From an uncultured Chlorobiaceae bacterium (GTDB lineage Bacteria; Bacteroidota; Chlorobiia; Chlorobiales; Chlorobiaceae), in NCBI GenBank assembly GCA_903822595.1, contig CAIJPS010000024.1, forward strand, positions 62,001-126,000: a stretch of DNA of 64,000 nt. Direction: 5' to 3'. The position numbers and the translations under genes are program-made. This document shows, one piece after another, positions 6,730-15,013 of the stretch. Every line of letters begins with the position of its first letter. Position 1 is the stretch's first letter. The notes under the pieces were generated by a model. The model did no database searches. It saw only the letters and a list, made by a program, of their open reading frames with translations, and had not been told where the DNA came from.

Positions 6730-8627
6730 GGAATGGCCTCCTGCTCAAAAGTCTCTGTGTTGTCGGAACCCAGATATGCCTCAATGACCTTGGGGTCTCG
6801 TCGTATTTCATGTGGAGTTCCCAGTGCAATCAGACGCCCCCCGTCCATTACAGCAACCCGGTCGCAGAGCTCGGCAACAACGTCCTGATGGTGTTCGATG
6901 AGCAGAATCGGCACCTTGGCCTGTTTTATTGAGGCGATCAGATCAACGAGTCGGAAGATATCCGGTTTGGACATCCCAGCCGCCGGCTCGTCGAGCATCA
7001 GAAGACGGGGTCGTGTTGCCAGAGCCCTCGCAATTTCAAGAAAGCGCAAATCACCGTATGACATCTCGGAACAACGTATCCGTGCTTTCTCCTCCAGGCC
7101 GACGGCGGCCAGCCAACCCATAGCCTCCGATTTTTCTCTTTTCTGCTGACAAATCATGATAGATTCCAAAGCTGTCAGTCCGTAGAACGGCTGCAGATTT
7201 TGAAATGTCCGGGCGGAACCAGCCGAGCAAGCCGACATCAGGCTGCCTCGTGCAGGTTGGGTACCTGCAATTTCTACAGATCCACTGTCAGGCGCATAGA
7301 GGCCGGATATCAGGTTTACCAATGTAGTTTTTCCCGATCCGTTTGGTCCTATCAGTCCAAGGGTCTCTCCCTGGCGGATTTCCAGTGTCACGCCTTCCAC
7401 AGCTTTCACTCCTCCAAAAGATTTACAGAGGTCAGAGAGGCGCAAGGCAACCCCCGACGATCTTCTTGAAGAGGGGACTCCTCCTGTCGCAGGGGGCAGG
7501 GGTAGAGGAGCAAAGCGTATCAACTGATACAGTCTCGTAGCCATGGCTCCGGCGATTCCATTGGGAAAACCGACAACTACCGCGAAAAGGAAGAGTGCAA
7601 AGATCCCTTTGCGCCACTCCTCCATGTTGGGTACAAAAAACGCCAAAATAGCAGCAATAGCCATGGCGGCAGCGGGAGCCGTTTCACGGAAAAAAGGAAC
7701 CCTTCGGGATATCGCTGCACGGATTAATGGAATAAACGACAAGATACATCCGAGAGAGACCAGTACAGAAAAAAGGAGATGGTTCGAGAGCAGGTTGGGT
7801 AACATAGCGACAATTGCCGCACCAAGAAAGGCCCCCCACTGGCTCCGTCGCCCTCCAAAAACGACACCGAGCAGCAGCATGACCATCAAATCGTATCCGA
7901 AAGCTGCTGGCTGCAGGTATCCGAAATTCATCGCATGCAACCCGCCTGCCAGACCAGCCAATGCGCTTCCCCATGCAAATGCCAGTACTTTGTGGCGCAA
8001 GGTTCCAATTCCCAGAGCATCGGTAGCTGTCGGGGAGTCGCGCAAGGCTTCAATCGCCAGTCCGAAGCGCGACTTTAGCAAAATCTGTGAACTCTCCCAT
8101 GCGACAAACAGGGCCACCAGACAGAGCCAGTAAAAGCTGGTTGCGTTCAAACGCAACATAAAAAGTGGCGGCCTGACGATTGACAAACCCAGTGCGCCAT
8201 TGGTAACCGATTCCAACTCGTTAAGCACAATAATCGTCAAGGTAGCAAAAGAGAGGGTGGAAAGAGCAAACTGTGGGCCTTCCAGCCGCAAGGCTGGAAG
8301 AGCCAGTGCAGCGCCTGGAACCAGAGCGGCGGCAATTCCTGCCAACAAGGCCAGTGGCAGGGTAGCACCCGCCTGCACAGTCAGAGCCGTACCATAAGCG
8401 CCAAGTGCAAACAGCGCAGCCTGAGCAAGGTTCACCTGTCCAAGGTAACCGACAGTTGTGTCAAGACCTATGAGAAGCACACCATAGACCGCCATCAGGG
8501 TGAGCAGACCGAGTGCATATTGTCCTTGCCACAGAGCTGGCAGGGCAGCCAAACCGACGAATACGGTGATGCGTACGATCCGTTCCGCTGTTCTCTCCCT
8601 CATACCCAGGCTGACACCAGCGAACAT
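6723..8627 (-). CDS. Fused LivM permease - LivG ATPase
   Basis: A 634-residue fusion. Residues 1-~375 are a multi-spanning LivM-type permease ('GYLGQVNLAQAALFALGAY', 'GLLFGRRSQWGAFLGA'-like region). Residues ~390-634 are a LivG-type ATPase: 'LSDLCKSFGGVKAVEGVTL', Walker A GPNGSGKTT, a Cys/Ser-rich ARTFQNLQ Q-loop, a diverged signature (MSYGDLRFLEIARALATRP) and Walker B LLMLDEPAAGM. The start is supported by a good ribosome-binding site (AAAGGAG, 5 nt before ATG). livM and livG are usually separate genes; the fusion keeps the normal operon order. One LivMG chain would pair with LivH and LivF. Confidence 0.92.
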   Translation of the reverse strand: MFAGVSLGMRERTAERIVRITVFVGLAALPALWQGQYALGLLTLMAVYGVLLIGLDTTVGYLGQVNLAQAALFALGAYGTALTVQAGATLPLALLAGIAAALVPGAALALPALRLEGPQFALSTLSFATLTIIVLNELESVTNGALGLSIVRPPLFMLRLNATSFYWLCLVALFVAWESSQILLKSRFGLAIEALRDSPTATDALGIGTLRHKVLAFAWGSALAGLAGGLHAMNFGYLQPAAFGYDLMVMLLLGVVFGGRRSQWGAFLGAAIVAMLPNLLSNHLLFSVLVSLGCILSFIPLIRAAISRRVPFFRETAPAAAMAIAAILAFFVPNMEEWRKGIFALFLFAVVVGFPNGIAGAMATRLYQLIRFAPLPLPPATGGVPSSRRSSGVALRLSDLCKSFGGVKAVEGVTLEIRQGETLGLIGPNGSGKTTLVNLISGLYAPDSGSVEIAGTQPARGSLMSACSAGSARTFQNLQPFYGLTALESIMICQQKREKSEAMGWLAAVGLEEKARIRCSEMSYGDLRFLEIARALATRPRLLMLDEPAAGMSKPDIFRLVDLIASIKQAKVPILLIEHHQDVVAELCDRVAVMDGGRLIALGTPHEIRRDPKVIEAYLGSDNTETFEQEAIPC

Positions 8628-8638
8628 GATTTCTCCTT

Positions 8639-9523
8639 TCAGACTTTCCGGATGATTTTTTTACCAAAGAGACCCTGCGGTCGCAGTGCCAGCGCAAGAA
8701 TGAGCAAGATAAGACCAGGAGCTTCTCTCCATCCACTTCCGAGCAAAAAACCGGAGATGTTCTCCGTAGCCCCAAGAGCAATGCCAGCAAGAAGAAGTCC
8801 AAAACTGCTGTCGAGCCCAGCTACCACCGCTACCGAAAAGGCTTTCAGCGTTAACGAGGCCGCCATGGTTGGACCGACAGTGGTCACTGGAGCTATGATC
8901 GTACCGGCAAATGCCGCTGACATTCCGGAGATAGCCCATGAGAGGGAGATCGCCGAGCGTGAGCGAATGCCACAGAGTTCAGCAGCGTCCTGGTCAGCGC
9001 TTACAGCCTGAACAGCAATGCCGGCCATGGTGTAGCGCTTGGCAAGCTCAACCAAAGTCATGATACCCAACGCTCCTGCTGCAATAGCCAGTTCAGGCCA
9101 GGTAACCGATATTCCGAAAAACTCCAGAGCCCCTTCGGGCCAGGGTGTCGGAAAAGGTTTATCCTCACGGCCCCAGATATTCTCTGCAGCGGATACAGCA
9201 AACAGGCCAACGATGATGGTGAGCAGAATCCACCCCTCATTACGCTGCTGCAAAGCAAGTCGAACGGCGGTACGCTCAACAAACCAGCCGAGGGCAGCAC
9301 CCACCGCCATTGCACCTGACACCGAAACCCAGTAAGGAAGAGCGGCAGTGGAGAGGGAGAGGCCAGCAAATGCACCAAGCATTACCAATTCGCCCTGTCC
9401 GAAGTTTACAGCCTTGCCAGCGGCATGCGTAAGCTGAAAACCATAAGCCACCAACGCATAGGCCATACCCATCAGTCCGCCACCAACAGCCATCTGAGCC
9501 AAAGCCAGAAATTCTGTGTTCAT
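8639..9523 (-). CDS. livH: Branched-chain amino acid-type ABC permease (LivH)
   Basis: A 294-residue inner-membrane permease with about eight hydrophobic segments. LivH-type motifs include 'AAGKAVNFGQGELVMLGAF' near the N-terminus, 'GIAVQAVSADQDAAELCGI' (the usual loop R-A-v-a-q-d-..-A-..-GI, here with Ser) and 'GLDSSFGLLLAGIALGATEN'. It lies between livK and the livMG fusion with 11-19 nt gaps. The substrate is not determined. Confidence 0.92.
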   Translation of the reverse strand: MNTEFLALAQMAVGGGLMGMAYALVAYGFQLTHAAGKAVNFGQGELVMLGAFAGLSLSTAALPYWVSVSGAMAVGAALGWFVERTAVRLALQQRNEGWILLTIIVGLFAVSAAENIWGREDKPFPTPWPEGALEFFGISVTWPELAIAAGALGIMTLVELAKRYTMAGIAVQAVSADQDAAELCGIRSRSAISLSWAISGMSAAFAGTIIAPVTTVGPTMAASLTLKAFSVAVVAGLDSSFGLLLAGIALGATENISGFLLGSGWREAPGLILLILALALRPQGLFGKKIIRKV

Positions 9524-9542
9524 GGTTACCGGTTTTCAGAAC

Positions 9543-10775
9543 TTAATTCTTGAGCATCTTTCCCTCGAGCACGATCCTGTCAGCCGGATTAGCCAGCACA
9601 ACCCGGCCGTTTTGAACCTTTCCCATAACCGTGTTCGTGCGGCGGAACGCCTCATGTGTTTCCACATTTGATGGATCCCACTTCGACCATGGTTTTTTCC
9701 AGTCGGTTATGGTACCCTTGACCGTCACTTTGAGGTTATCCAATGAAGCCTTTACGTTTGATGGCCTGGTAGAGCCAGCCTCACGAATGGCTTCTGCCAG
9801 CAACAATGCAGCATCGTAACCCTGTGCTGCTGATACCGGGGAGGGAATCCTGGTTACGCCATAAGCCTTGTGGTAGGCCTGGATGAAAGACCTTGCTCTT
9901 GCAATTGATTCATCTTCAATGAAGGTCTGCGGCATCAGTGCGCCGTTGCCAGATGGCCCTGCGGTGTCAATAAAGTTGCTCATTGAGAGTGTCCATCCGC
10001 CGATCATTGGTACCCTGAACCCAAGCTTCTGCTTGCCAGAGGCTACGGCAGCAAGTTCGGGTCCGATACCCCATATCAGAAGCGCCTGTGCACCAGCGGC
10101 TCTCGCCTTGATGAGCTGCCCGGTCATATCCTTGTCGCCGATAGCAAACTTCTCAATAGCCACCACTTTCAACCTTCCACCCTGCTTCTGAATCTGCTTG
10201 ACAAGGTCATCACGCCCGGAGACTCCGTAATTGGTGGCATCATGCAATATCGCGACATTTTTGCAGCCCATTTTTGTGGCCTGCTCTACTACCATTTGGG
10301 CCTGAATGCCGTCGTGAGCGGCGAAGCGAAAAATAGGCAGGTCTGTGGCTCCCGCAATACACCATTGAGTCATTGATGCGCTTCCAGCGGCAGGCGTAAT
10401 GATTTTGACGATCCCTTTCTCAACGTAATATTTGTCGCCCATGACGGCAATGCCCGTGTTGACCGTTCCGATTACCGCGGCAATATCGCCCATTGACGAT
10501 ATCTCCTGGGCAATCAATGCCCCACGGTCATTTTTACCCTCATCGTCTCGTTCAATAAGCTCTATCTTCATCGTTTTTCCACCGACATTGATACCGCCTT
10601 TTTGATTAATCTGGGTAACGGCCAGCTTGACACCGTCCCTCATGGATACGCCCATTGGAGCAGAACCACCTGAAAAAGGTCCTGTGACAGCGATCTTGAC
10701 GACATCGGCAGCCATGGCACCGGAGGAAAACGATGTCGAAAGAAGAAGCGCAAGAATGAAACGGAATGCCTTCAT
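9543..10775 (-). CDS. livK: Periplasmic binding protein, LivK/HAAT type
   Basis: A 410-residue periplasmic-binding fold type I protein. It has a signal peptide of about 22 residues ending AMA-AD and starts its mature part 'VVKIAVTGPFSGGSAPMG', classic for the Leu/Ile/Val-binding group. Other family features are 'QINQKGGINVGGKTMKIELI', 'IGTVNTGIAVMG' and 'AAQGYDAALLLAEAIREAG'. It is the first gene of the operon livK-livH-livMG-livF-araC and is transcribed away from arsR. Ligand could be branched-chain amino acids, other amino acids or small amides. Confidence 0.9.
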   Translation of the reverse strand: MKAFRFILALLLSTSFSSGAMAADVVKIAVTGPFSGGSAPMGVSMRDGVKLAVTQINQKGGINVGGKTMKIELIERDDEGKNDRGALIAQEISSMGDIAAVIGTVNTGIAVMGDKYYVEKGIVKIITPAAGSASMTQWCIAGATDLPIFRFAAHDGIQAQMVVEQATKMGCKNVAILHDATNYGVSGRDDLVKQIQKQGGRLKVVAIEKFAIGDKDMTGQLIKARAAGAQALLIWGIGPELAAVASGKQKLGFRVPMIGGWTLSMSNFIDTAGPSGNGALMPQTFIEDESIARARSFIQAYHKAYGVTRIPSPVSAAQGYDAALLLAEAIREAGSTRPSNVKASLDNLKVTVKGTITDWKKPWSKWDPSNVETHEAFRRTNTVMGKVQNGRVVLANPADRIVLEGKMLKN

Positions 10776-10976
10776 TTTTTATCTCTTCTATGGGTTATTA
10801 AATATCACCTTGGAGTACAAAAAATATAAATGCCTTTTTACGGATATACAAATTTCGCAATTTCTGTTTCATACGGAAAATCCATTATGGGTGTCGTCAT
10901 GATAATGTGCCAGAGGCAAATTTTCCTGTTACCGAGAAAACAGAAAAATACATTTTTCTTTGCTTTTGTTTTGATC

Positions 10977-11001
10977 AATCGTATATTTGCGATAAACTAT
11001 A
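10977..11001 (+). promoter_or_regulatory. Operator-like repeat upstream of arsR (copy 1)
   Basis: The stretch AATCGTATATTTGCGATAAA continues into CTATA, 18 nt before the arsR start. It contains the short inverted repeat ATCG-N8-CGAT. Nearly the same 25-nt sequence lies at 11456-11480, before the thioredoxin-like gene. AT-rich imperfect palindromes of this kind are what ArsR/SmtB repressors bind, so I infer an autoregulatory site. The rest of the livK-arsR gap (10776-10976) is AT-rich and holds no gene. Confidence 0.65.
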
Positions 11002-11018
11002 ACAAGGGTTGCGCTGTG

Positions 11019-11354
11019 ATGAGAAGAACGTTGTCGTCAGTTGAGTATAGTGGTGAAGAGGAGGTAATGGCCTCTCTTGCCAAAGCAATAAGCCATCCGG
11101 TGAGGATCAAGATATTAAAGTTGCTTGCCAGTCAGCAATGTTGCTTTACGGGAGAGTTGACGGAGATGATACCCATGGCGCAGTCCACAATTTCACAGCA
11201 TCTCAAGGCGCTGCTTGATTCCGGGCTGATTCAGGGGGAGATCAATCCACCGAAGGTTCGGTACTGTATTAACCGTGAAACATGGCTAACGGCATCGACT
11301 CTTCTTGGCGGATTTTTTAATGCAGATCTGACCTGCAGGTTCGACTGCCGCTGA
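11019..11354 (+). CDS. arsR: ArsR/SmtB-family metalloregulator
   Basis: Starting at the ATG at 11019 (a GTG lies directly before it) this is a 112-residue winged-helix repressor. It shows 'AISHPVRIKILKLLASQQCCFTGEL' split around the vicinal Cys pair, then the recognition helix 'AQSTISQHLKALLDSGLI', and ends with a cysteine-containing 'DLTCRFDC' tail. The CC pair plus C-terminal cysteines are plausible As(III) ligands, arranged differently from E. coli ArsR (CVC). A longer frame from 10830 runs through the operator and is rejected. It leads the arsenic cluster and diverges from livK. Confidence 0.85.
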   Translation: MRRTLSSVEYSGEEEVMASLAKAISHPVRIKILKLLASQQCCFTGELTEMIPMAQSTISQHLKALLDSGLIQGEINPPKVRYCINRETWLTASTLLGGFFNADLTCRFDCR

Positions 11355-11378
11355 ACAATTGCTTGTCGATGCACGTAG

Positions 11379-11423
11379 AGGAGGATAAAATAGTTGCGCA
11401 GGATCTGCATGCTGTGGGGTTGA
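11379..11423 (+). other. Strong Shine-Dalgarno with a 9-codon reading frame
   Basis: A perfect AGGAGG (11379-11384) is followed 9 nt later by a TTG that opens a nine-codon frame ending in TGA at 11421-11423. It lies in the 139-nt gap between arsR and the thioredoxin-like gene, before the second operator copy. No real gene uses this ribosome-binding site. It may be a leader peptide, a decayed gene start, or chance. Confidence 0.2.
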
Positions 11424-11455
11424 TGAAAAAATCTTGTTGATATCACTTTTTAAAT

Positions 11456-11480
11456 AATCGTTCATTTGCGATAACCATAT
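11456..11480 (+). promoter_or_regulatory. Operator-like repeat upstream of thioredoxin-like gene (copy 2)
   Basis: This copy reads AATCGTTCATTTGCGATAAC followed by CATAT and aligns with the site at 10977-11001 with only a few changes. The 3' half TTTGCGATAA is identical. It lies 13 nt before the start at 11494. Two matching sites in front of two genes of one cluster suggest that ArsR controls both arsR and the downstream trx-permease-arsC-acr3 genes. Confidence 0.65.
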
Positions 11481-11493
11481 AAAAAATAAAACA

Positions 11494-11793
11494 ATGAAAA
11501 ATGTAAAAATTCTTGGGAGCGGCTGTGCAAAATGCAATCAGCTTCTCGATGCCGTAAAAGCCGTTATAGCCGCAGAAGGTATTCAGGCTTCGGTGGAAAA
11601 AGTTGAGGATATCCAGCAGATCATGGCTTACAACGTGATATCGACTCCGGCGCTTGTTGTAGATGAGAGTGTAGTTTGTAAAGGTCGCGTTCCATCTCAT
11701 GAAGAGATTAAAGAGTTGCTGACCGCAAAACCACAAGGCTGTTGCGGATCTCATGGCAGCAAAGAGAAGGGCGGTTCAGGCTGCTGTTGTTAA
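11494..11793 (+). CDS. Thioredoxin-like small cysteine protein
   Basis: A 99-residue protein with a thioredoxin fold of the 'redox-active disulfide protein 2' type. The redox motif GCAKC gives Cys11 and Cys14, and the cis-Pro segment is 'STPALVVDESVVCKGRVPS'. The C-terminus adds CCGSHGSKEKGGSGCCC, five extra cysteines that could bind a soft metal or arsenite. It is followed by a YraQ permease, a pairing common for this family. It could supply reducing power to ArsC or deliver As(III) to an exporter; both are inference. Confidence 0.85.
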   Translation: MKNVKILGSGCAKCNQLLDAVKAVIAAEGIQASVEKVEDIQQIMAYNVISTPALVVDESVVCKGRVPSHEEIKELLTAKPQGCCGSHGSKEKGGSGCCC

Positions 11794-11874
11794 GAAAGTG
11801 GCAGCCTCTTGTGATTCTGCCCCGGTCTCCTCAACAGTGATATAGAAAAAGCTGATAAGCAAAAGTATTGAAAC

Positions 11875-12939
11875 ATGACACAAAGCTCCCGGAAACAATT
11901 GCCCATCTCACCATTGGCAGAAAACGTCAAATGGTTCGCCGCTCTTTTTTTTGCTGCGTTGCTGTGGGTTCTTTTGTACAGTAACCTTGAGTGGTGTGCC
12001 GATATGCTGCTCCATCTTTCAGTAATTACCCGCGCAAACCGCGTTGGCGAAGCCCTTTACTTTTTTATCTATGAGGTACCCAAGGTGCTGTTGCTGCTCA
12101 CCGCAGTGGTTTTTCTGATGGGAATCGTACACACCTTTATCTCAGCCGAGCGCACTCGCGCATTGCTTTCAGGGCGGCGAACCGGCATCGGAAATGTTAT
12201 GGCGGCAAGCCTCGGTATTGTGACCCCCTTCTGCTCCTGCTCGGCAGTGCCGCTGTTTATCGGTTTTCTGCAGGCCGGGGTGCCGCTTGGCGTTACCTTT
12301 TCGTTCCTTATTGCAGCACCGATGATCAACGAGGTTGCCCTTGCGCTGCTCTTCGGCATGTTCGGCTGGAAGGTGGCCCTGCTCTATTCCGCAATGGGCC
12401 TTGCTGTTGCCATCATTGCTGGTATGGTGATCGGTAAACTCCGCATGGAGTGCTATCTGGAAGAGTGGGTGCAGAAATTGCAGGAGAGAACGGTTTCCGC
12501 TGAAGTGGAAGACGAGTCGATGAGTTTTCCACTGCGTATACAGGAAGGGATGCACCATGTTCGTGATATCGTCGGCAAGGTGTGGCTGTATATTGTGCTT
12601 GGTGTCGGTCTTGGAGCGGGAATTCATGGTTATGTACCGGAAAACTTCATGGCCTCACTGATGGGCAAAAGCGTCTGGTGGTCGGTACCTGTCGCTGTCC
12701 TGATCGGCGTTCCCATGTATTCCAATGCCGCAGGTATTCTTCCCGTTGTGCAGGCGCTGCTCGGCAAGGGAGCAGCACTCGGAACGGTCATGGCCTTCAT
12801 GATGAGCGTGATTGCTCTTTCAGCTCCGGAGATGATCATTCTCCGCAAAGTGCTCAAACCCCGTCTTATTGCTGTTTTTGCCGGAGTTGTTGCAGCAGGG
12901 ATCATGCTGGTAGGTTTTGTCTTCAATCTTGTTCTATGA
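11875..12939 (+). CDS. YraQ/DUF318-family permease (ArsP-like)
   Basis: A 354-residue membrane protein with about eight to ten hydrophobic segments. The family signature 'TPFCSCSAVPLFIGF' near residue 118 carries two cysteines in the first half of the protein. The second half contains 'GVPMYSNAAGILPVVQALLGKG' split near the centre, the typical inverted-repeat partner. ArsP members export organoarsenicals; other relatives are uncharacterised. Its position between the thioredoxin-like gene and arsC/acr3 supports an arsenic or soft-metal role. Confidence 0.85.
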   Translation: MTQSSRKQLPISPLAENVKWFAALFFAALLWVLLYSNLEWCADMLLHLSVITRANRVGEALYFFIYEVPKVLLLLTAVVFLMGIVHTFISAERTRALLSGRRTGIGNVMAASLGIVTPFCSCSAVPLFIGFLQAGVPLGVTFSFLIAAPMINEVALALLFGMFGWKVALLYSAMGLAVAIIAGMVIGKLRMECYLEEWVQKLQERTVSAEVEDESMSFPLRIQEGMHHVRDIVGKVWLYIVLGVGLGAGIHGYVPENFMASLMGKSVWWSVPVAVLIGVPMYSNAAGILPVVQALLGKGAALGTVMAFMMSVIALSAPEMIILRKVLKPRLIAVFAGVVAAGIMLVGFVFNLVL

Positions 12940-12945
12940 ACCATA

Positions 12946-12965
12946 GGGGCGGGGTTTCCCCGCCC
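12946..12965. repeat. GC-rich hairpin repeat, copy 1
   Basis: GGGCGGGG-TTT-CCCCGCCC forms a perfect 8-bp stem 7 nt after the permease stop. It is a member of the family of short hairpins scattered through this window. No T-run follows. The rest of the 112-nt gap before arsC carries only a GGAGG at 13025. Confidence 0.8.
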
Positions 12966-13051
12966 TGTATGGGGGTTTCAATCCTGCGTTCCCGATATGT
13001 CGAATGCGTTTCTATCATGGTAATGGAGGTTCAAAAACAATAAAAAAAACA

Positions 13052-13480
13052 ATGAAAAAATCAGTTCTTATTCTCTGTACCGGAAACTCCTGCCGCAGCC
13101 AGATGGCCGAAGGGTTTCTCCGTTCTTTCGACAGTTCACTCGAAGTCTGTTCAGCAGGAACAAAACCAGCAGCATCCGTTCATCCTCTTGCGGTTAAAGT
13201 GATGCATGAAGAGTGGATCGACATCAGTAAAAACATGCCGAAAAATGTCGATGCATTTCTTGACCGGCCTTTCGACTATGTCATAACGGTGTGTGCTGGT
13301 GCCAATGAGTCATGTCCGGTATTTATCGGCAACGTAGAACACCGGCTGCATATAGGTTTCGACGACCCGGCAGAGGCTGAAGGGACACAGGAAGAGGTGC
13401 TTGCTGTTTTCAGGCGAGTCCGCAACGAAATCAATCAGCGCTTCAGGAAGTTCTATAACGAGAATTTAAATGCAAAATAA
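13052..13480 (+). CDS. arsC: Arsenate reductase, thioredoxin-coupled type
   Basis: A 142-residue low-molecular-weight phosphatase-fold protein starting at 13052. The P-loop CTGNSCR gives Cys9 and Arg15, and the redox pair Cys81 and Cys88 lies in '[10 protein letters not shown]'. This Cys9/Cys81/Cys88 spacing equals that of Staphylococcus aureus pI258 ArsC (10/82/89), which reduces arsenate to arsenite using thioredoxin. The upstream in-frame extension to 13004 is unlikely. It lies 2 nt before acr3, so reduction and export are coupled in one operon. Confidence 0.93.
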   Translation: MKKSVLILCTGNSCRSQMAEGFLRSFDSSLEVCSAGTKPAASVHPLAVKVMHEEWIDISKNMPKNVDAFLDRPFDYVITVCAGANESCPVFIGNVEHRLHIGFDDPAEAEGTQEEVLAVFRRVRNEINQRFRKFYNENLNAK

Positions 13481-13482
13481 TC

Positions 13483-14532
13483 ATGAGTATAGCCGTAAAA
13501 CAGTTGTCGTTTCTCGACCGCTATCTGACGCTCTGGATTTTTCTTGCCATGGGCGTCGGTGTGCTCTCCGGCTGGCTCTGGCCCGCCATTCCCGGCTTCT
13601 GGAATCTCTTTCAGTCGGGCACCACAAACCTGCTGATAGCCGCAGGGCTTATCGTCATGATGTACCCGCCTCTGGCGAAGGTCAAGTATGAGGAGCTTGG
13701 GGATGTTTTCCGCAACACCAGGGTGCTTGCCCTCTCGCTTGTGCAGAACTGGGTGATCGGCCCGATCCTGATGTTCGTGCTTGCCGTGCTGCTGCTTTCC
13801 GATATGCCGCACTACATGGCCGGGCTCATCATGATCGGCCTTGCCCGCTGCATTGCCATGGTCATTGTCTGGAATGAACTGGCCAAAGGAGATACGGAGT
13901 ATGCCGCGGGGCTTGTTGCCTTCAACTCAATTTTCCAGGTGCTCTTCTTTCCCCTCTATGCATGGATCTTTCTGACGGTGCTGCCGAAATGGCTTGGCAT
14001 CAGCTCTTTTGCCGTTGACATATCCATAGCTGATATTGCGCTCTCCGTCTTTATCTATCTCGGCATTCCCTTTATTGCCGGGTTCCTTACCCGCTTTATC
14101 ATGCTGCGTCTGAAAGGGAAGGAGTGGTATGAAGCTGAATTTATTCCCCGTATCAGTCCGCTGACGCTGATGTCCCTTCTCTTTACCATTGTGGTGATGT
14201 TTTCGCTGAAGGGTGGCTCTATCGTCCGGATCCCAATGGATGTGGTGCGCATTGCGATCCCCCTCCTGATCTACTTCGTGACCATGTTCCTGCTCTCGTT
14301 TTATATGGGTCGCAAAGTTGGCGCCGGCTACTCCAAAACCGCAACTCTTGCGTTTACCGCAGCGAGCAACAACTTCGAACTTGCCATAGCTGTAGCCGTA
14401 GCAGTTTTCGGTATTAATTCCGGTGAAGCCTTTGCCGCCGTTATCGGGCCACTTGTCGAGGTTCCAGTCTTGATAGCTCTCGTCAATGTTGCACTCTGGT
14501 TCAGGGGAAAATATTTTGGTGAAACCGCGTAG
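13483..14532 (+). CDS. acr3: Arsenite exporter, ACR3 family
   Basis: A 349-residue inner-membrane carrier with about ten hydrophobic segments. Family marks are '[20 protein letters not shown]', '[15 protein letters not shown]', the essential-Cys motif 'GLARCIAMV' (Cys123) and '[19 protein letters not shown]' with its conserved Glu. It extrudes the arsenite made by ArsC, driven by the proton gradient. It starts 2 nt after arsC ends. Length is typical of bacterial ACR3. Confidence 0.95.
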   Translation: MSIAVKQLSFLDRYLTLWIFLAMGVGVLSGWLWPAIPGFWNLFQSGTTNLLIAAGLIVMMYPPLAKVKYEELGDVFRNTRVLALSLVQNWVIGPILMFVLAVLLLSDMPHYMAGLIMIGLARCIAMVIVWNELAKGDTEYAAGLVAFNSIFQVLFFPLYAWIFLTVLPKWLGISSFAVDISIADIALSVFIYLGIPFIAGFLTRFIMLRLKGKEWYEAEFIPRISPLTLMSLLFTIVVMFSLKGGSIVRIPMDVVRIAIPLLIYFVTMFLLSFYMGRKVGAGYSKTATLAFTAASNNFELAIAVAVAVFGINSGEAFAAVIGPLVEVPVLIALVNVALWFRGKYFGETA

Positions 14533-14555
14533 GGGGGGCATGAGGATTTCCGTTT

Positions 14556-14580
14556 TAGGGCGGGGAGACCCCGCCCCTAC
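14556..14580. repeat. GC-rich hairpin repeat, copy 2
   Basis: GGGCGGGG-AGA-CCCCGCCC, followed by CTAC, forms a perfect 8-bp stem at 14558-14576 between the convergent acr3 and secreted-repeat genes. A truncated half copy (GTAGGGGGG) lies just before, at about 14529-14537. Confidence 0.8.
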
Positions 14581-14585
14581 GGGAA

Positions 14586-14999
14586 TTATTTCTTGTACTC
14601 CCACTTTATCGCATTTGATCCTTTTATTTGGGTGGAGGTTTTACTGTCCCGAACCTCATCTTTGACCCCGTCAACTTTAATATAGTTTGCTCCCTTGCTC
14701 TGCGTTGAAGTGGAGTCTTCCCACTTTATGGTATTTGCTGTTTTAACCTGTGAAGAGCTTTTTCCACCCTGAAGAATAATCTCTGTCTTATGCTGATTGG
14801 AGAGCTTTGCCTGCGTTGAACTTCCTTTTGGATCATTCCATTTAATAGTGTGACTGTCAGTTGGCCCCACAATACCGCTGTTGCCACCCTTTATTTCGTG
14901 TGTCTCCCAGTTTTCTGCAGACTGTGCAACCCCGAGCGAGGCGCTGAGTGAAGTTACGGCAGCAGCCAGTGCAAGCGCTTTTTTTGTTCTTTTATTCAT
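14586..14999 (-). CDS. Secreted small repeat protein, unknown function
   Basis: A 137-residue protein with a Sec signal peptide (MNKRTKKALALAAAVTSLSA to about AQSA). The mature part is polar and built from about four imperfect units of roughly 17-24 residues with the pattern S(S/T)QxKxxNxIKW(E/D). Examples are 'SSSQVKTANTIKWED', 'STQSKGANYIKVDG' and 'STQIKGSNAIKWEY'. It has no cysteine. The regular alternation suggests a beta-rich repeat fold or fibre, but I recognise no family. It precedes nothing obvious on its strand and ends at a hairpin repeat. Confidence 0.75.
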   Translation of the reverse strand: MNKRTKKALALAAAVTSLSASLGVAQSAENWETHEIKGGNSGIVGPTDSHTIKWNDPKGSSTQAKLSNQHKTEIILQGGKSSSQVKTANTIKWEDSTSTQSKGANYIKVDGVKDEVRDSKTSTQIKGSNAIKWEYKK

Positions 15000-15013
15000 G
15001 ATGTTTCTCCGGT

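Noticed and set aside
13927-14604. A 225-codon frame opposite acr3
   Set aside because: Antisense to acr3. Its N-terminal VGAGSPRP is read from the hairpin repeat, not a real gene start.
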